This document shows positions 12,796 to 12,976 of a stretch of DNA of 12,976 nt, in pieces. The notes beneath the pieces are model-generated. The model worked only from the letters and a program-made list of their open reading frames with translations, had not been told where the DNA came from and searched no databases. A program made the translations under genes and the position numbers. The DNA lies in contig DUKR01000114.1 of NCBI GenBank assembly GCA_013329175.1, positions 1-12,976 on the forward strand, in the 5' to 3' direction. Numbering within the stretch: the stretch's first letter is position 1; every line of letters begins with the position of its first letter. Source of the stretch: Candidatus Woesearchaeota archaeon (lineage in GTDB: Archaea; Nanobdellota; Nanobdellia; Woesearchaeales; UBA11716).

Positions 12796-12913
12796 TAGCA
12801 GAAAACATTAATTATCGAACATGTCGGAAATCGCAAGAATCATAATCAAAAGGCGATTTCTGAGCATGCTCAAGAACACGCATCGCGGTTCTTGACATTT
12901 GTGTTTTCTGCTA
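12796..12913 (+). ncRNA. Candidate structured RNA, three-way junction
   Basis: Three nested inverted repeats fit one secondary structure. Stem P1 is TAGCAGAAAACA (12796-12807) with TGTTTTCTGCTA (12902-12913), 12 of 12. Stem P2 is 12820-12834 with 12853-12868, about 15 pairs including one G-T wobble and one bulged base, around an 18-base loop. Stem P3 is TCAAGAAC (12870-12877) with GTTCTTGA (12888-12895), 8 of 8, around a 10-base loop. P2 and P3 sit side by side inside P1. The region follows the gap terminator and has no convincing reading frame. I do not recognise an RNA family. It could be a small RNA, or the end of a mobile element or repeat. No folding program was run. Confidence 0.4.
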
Positions 12914-12970
12914 GTATAGCAAAGTGCATATCTAAAAGTTTCATTATTACTGCACTTTGCTATAACTAGC
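12910..12970. repeat. Long hairpin-forming inverted repeat near the right edge
   Basis: TATAGCAAAGTGCA (12915-12928) and TGCACTTTGCTATA (12951-12964) match perfectly over 14 bases. GCTAG (12910-12914) and CTAGC (12966-12970) extend the stem to 19 pairs with one bulged base; the loop is 22 bases. The left arm shares four bases with the last stem of the preceding candidate RNA, so the two structures compete at that edge. It could be a terminator-like hairpin, an operator for a gene just beyond the window, or the end of a transposable element. Confidence 0.6.
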
Positions 12971-12976
12971 GCAATT

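Noticed and set aside
12774..12845. A 23-codon frame (MRKIIQLIAEN...) after a GGTGA
   Set aside because: The GGTGA is only one or two bases from the ATG, too close to act as a binding site. The frame overlaps two stems of the candidate RNA and has no recognisable feature.
1..12976. CRISPR arrays, tRNA or rRNA genes, transposases, toxin-antitoxin or defence systems
   Set aside because: No regularly spaced repeats, cloverleaf sequences, ribosomal RNA signatures or such protein motifs were seen on either strand. The ribbon-helix-helix domain belongs to the nucleotidyltransferase fusion and has no adjacent toxin.

Overview
The window looks like a piece of an archaeal chromosome, most likely from a small-genome DPANN-type lineage; that placement is an inference and no marker here fixes the phylum. 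Archaeal signs are a type II (archaeal) glyceraldehyde-3-phosphate dehydrogenase, an archaeal DhnA/DeoC-type class I fructose-bisphosphate aldolase, TATA boxes about 25-30 bases before apparently leaderless starts, and purine-rich GGTGA-type ribosome binding sites inside operons. Several other genes have a bacterial character: the VOC/DUF1428 cassette, MsrA, ATP-dependent PEP carboxykinase, GlpX and ProB. This mixture is common in DPANN genomes.

Layout. Bases 57-1912 (+) hold a tight cassette of VOC protein, DUF1428 protein, second VOC protein, a truncated dihydrofolate-reductase-like remnant and msrA. A separately promoted mutY-like adenine glycosylase (1944-2744, +) runs tail to tail, with a 7-base overlap, into pckA (2738-4315, -). 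Bases 4316-6130 are visibly more AT-rich: a pckA leader with inverted repeats, then on the minus strand a SPFH/stomatin gene, an OMPDC/HUMPS-superfamily gene and a small gene for a 46-residue membrane protein. After a 374-base gap come a PLP aminotransferase (6450-7619, -) and a divergent proB (7686-8477, +) that share a symmetric 66-base promoter region. A ribbon-helix-helix/nucleotidyltransferase fusion (8631-9491, -) is divergent from a glpX-fba-gap operon (9645-12686, +). The last 290 bases carry no convincing gene but contain nested inverted repeats that fold on paper into a three-way junction followed by a long hairpin.

How the genes fit together. PckA, GAPDH, aldolase and GlpX are consecutive gluconeogenic functions (oxaloacetate to PEP, then triose phosphate to fructose 6-phosphate). 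The nucleotidyltransferase would use sugar phosphates made from that output. The HUMPS-family protein may connect to pentose or hexulose phosphate interconversion. The aminotransferase and ProB are amino-acid biosynthesis functions; MsrA and the MutY-like enzyme deal with oxidative damage.

The least explained items are the 3'-terminal structured region, the 46-residue membrane protein with its SPFH/HUMPS neighbours, a related pair of 10-base inverted repeats placed at the ends of two unrelated genes, and the repeat-rich region between the nucleotidyltransferase fusion and the gluconeogenic operon. All calls come from reading the sequence by eye; no database search or folding program was run.
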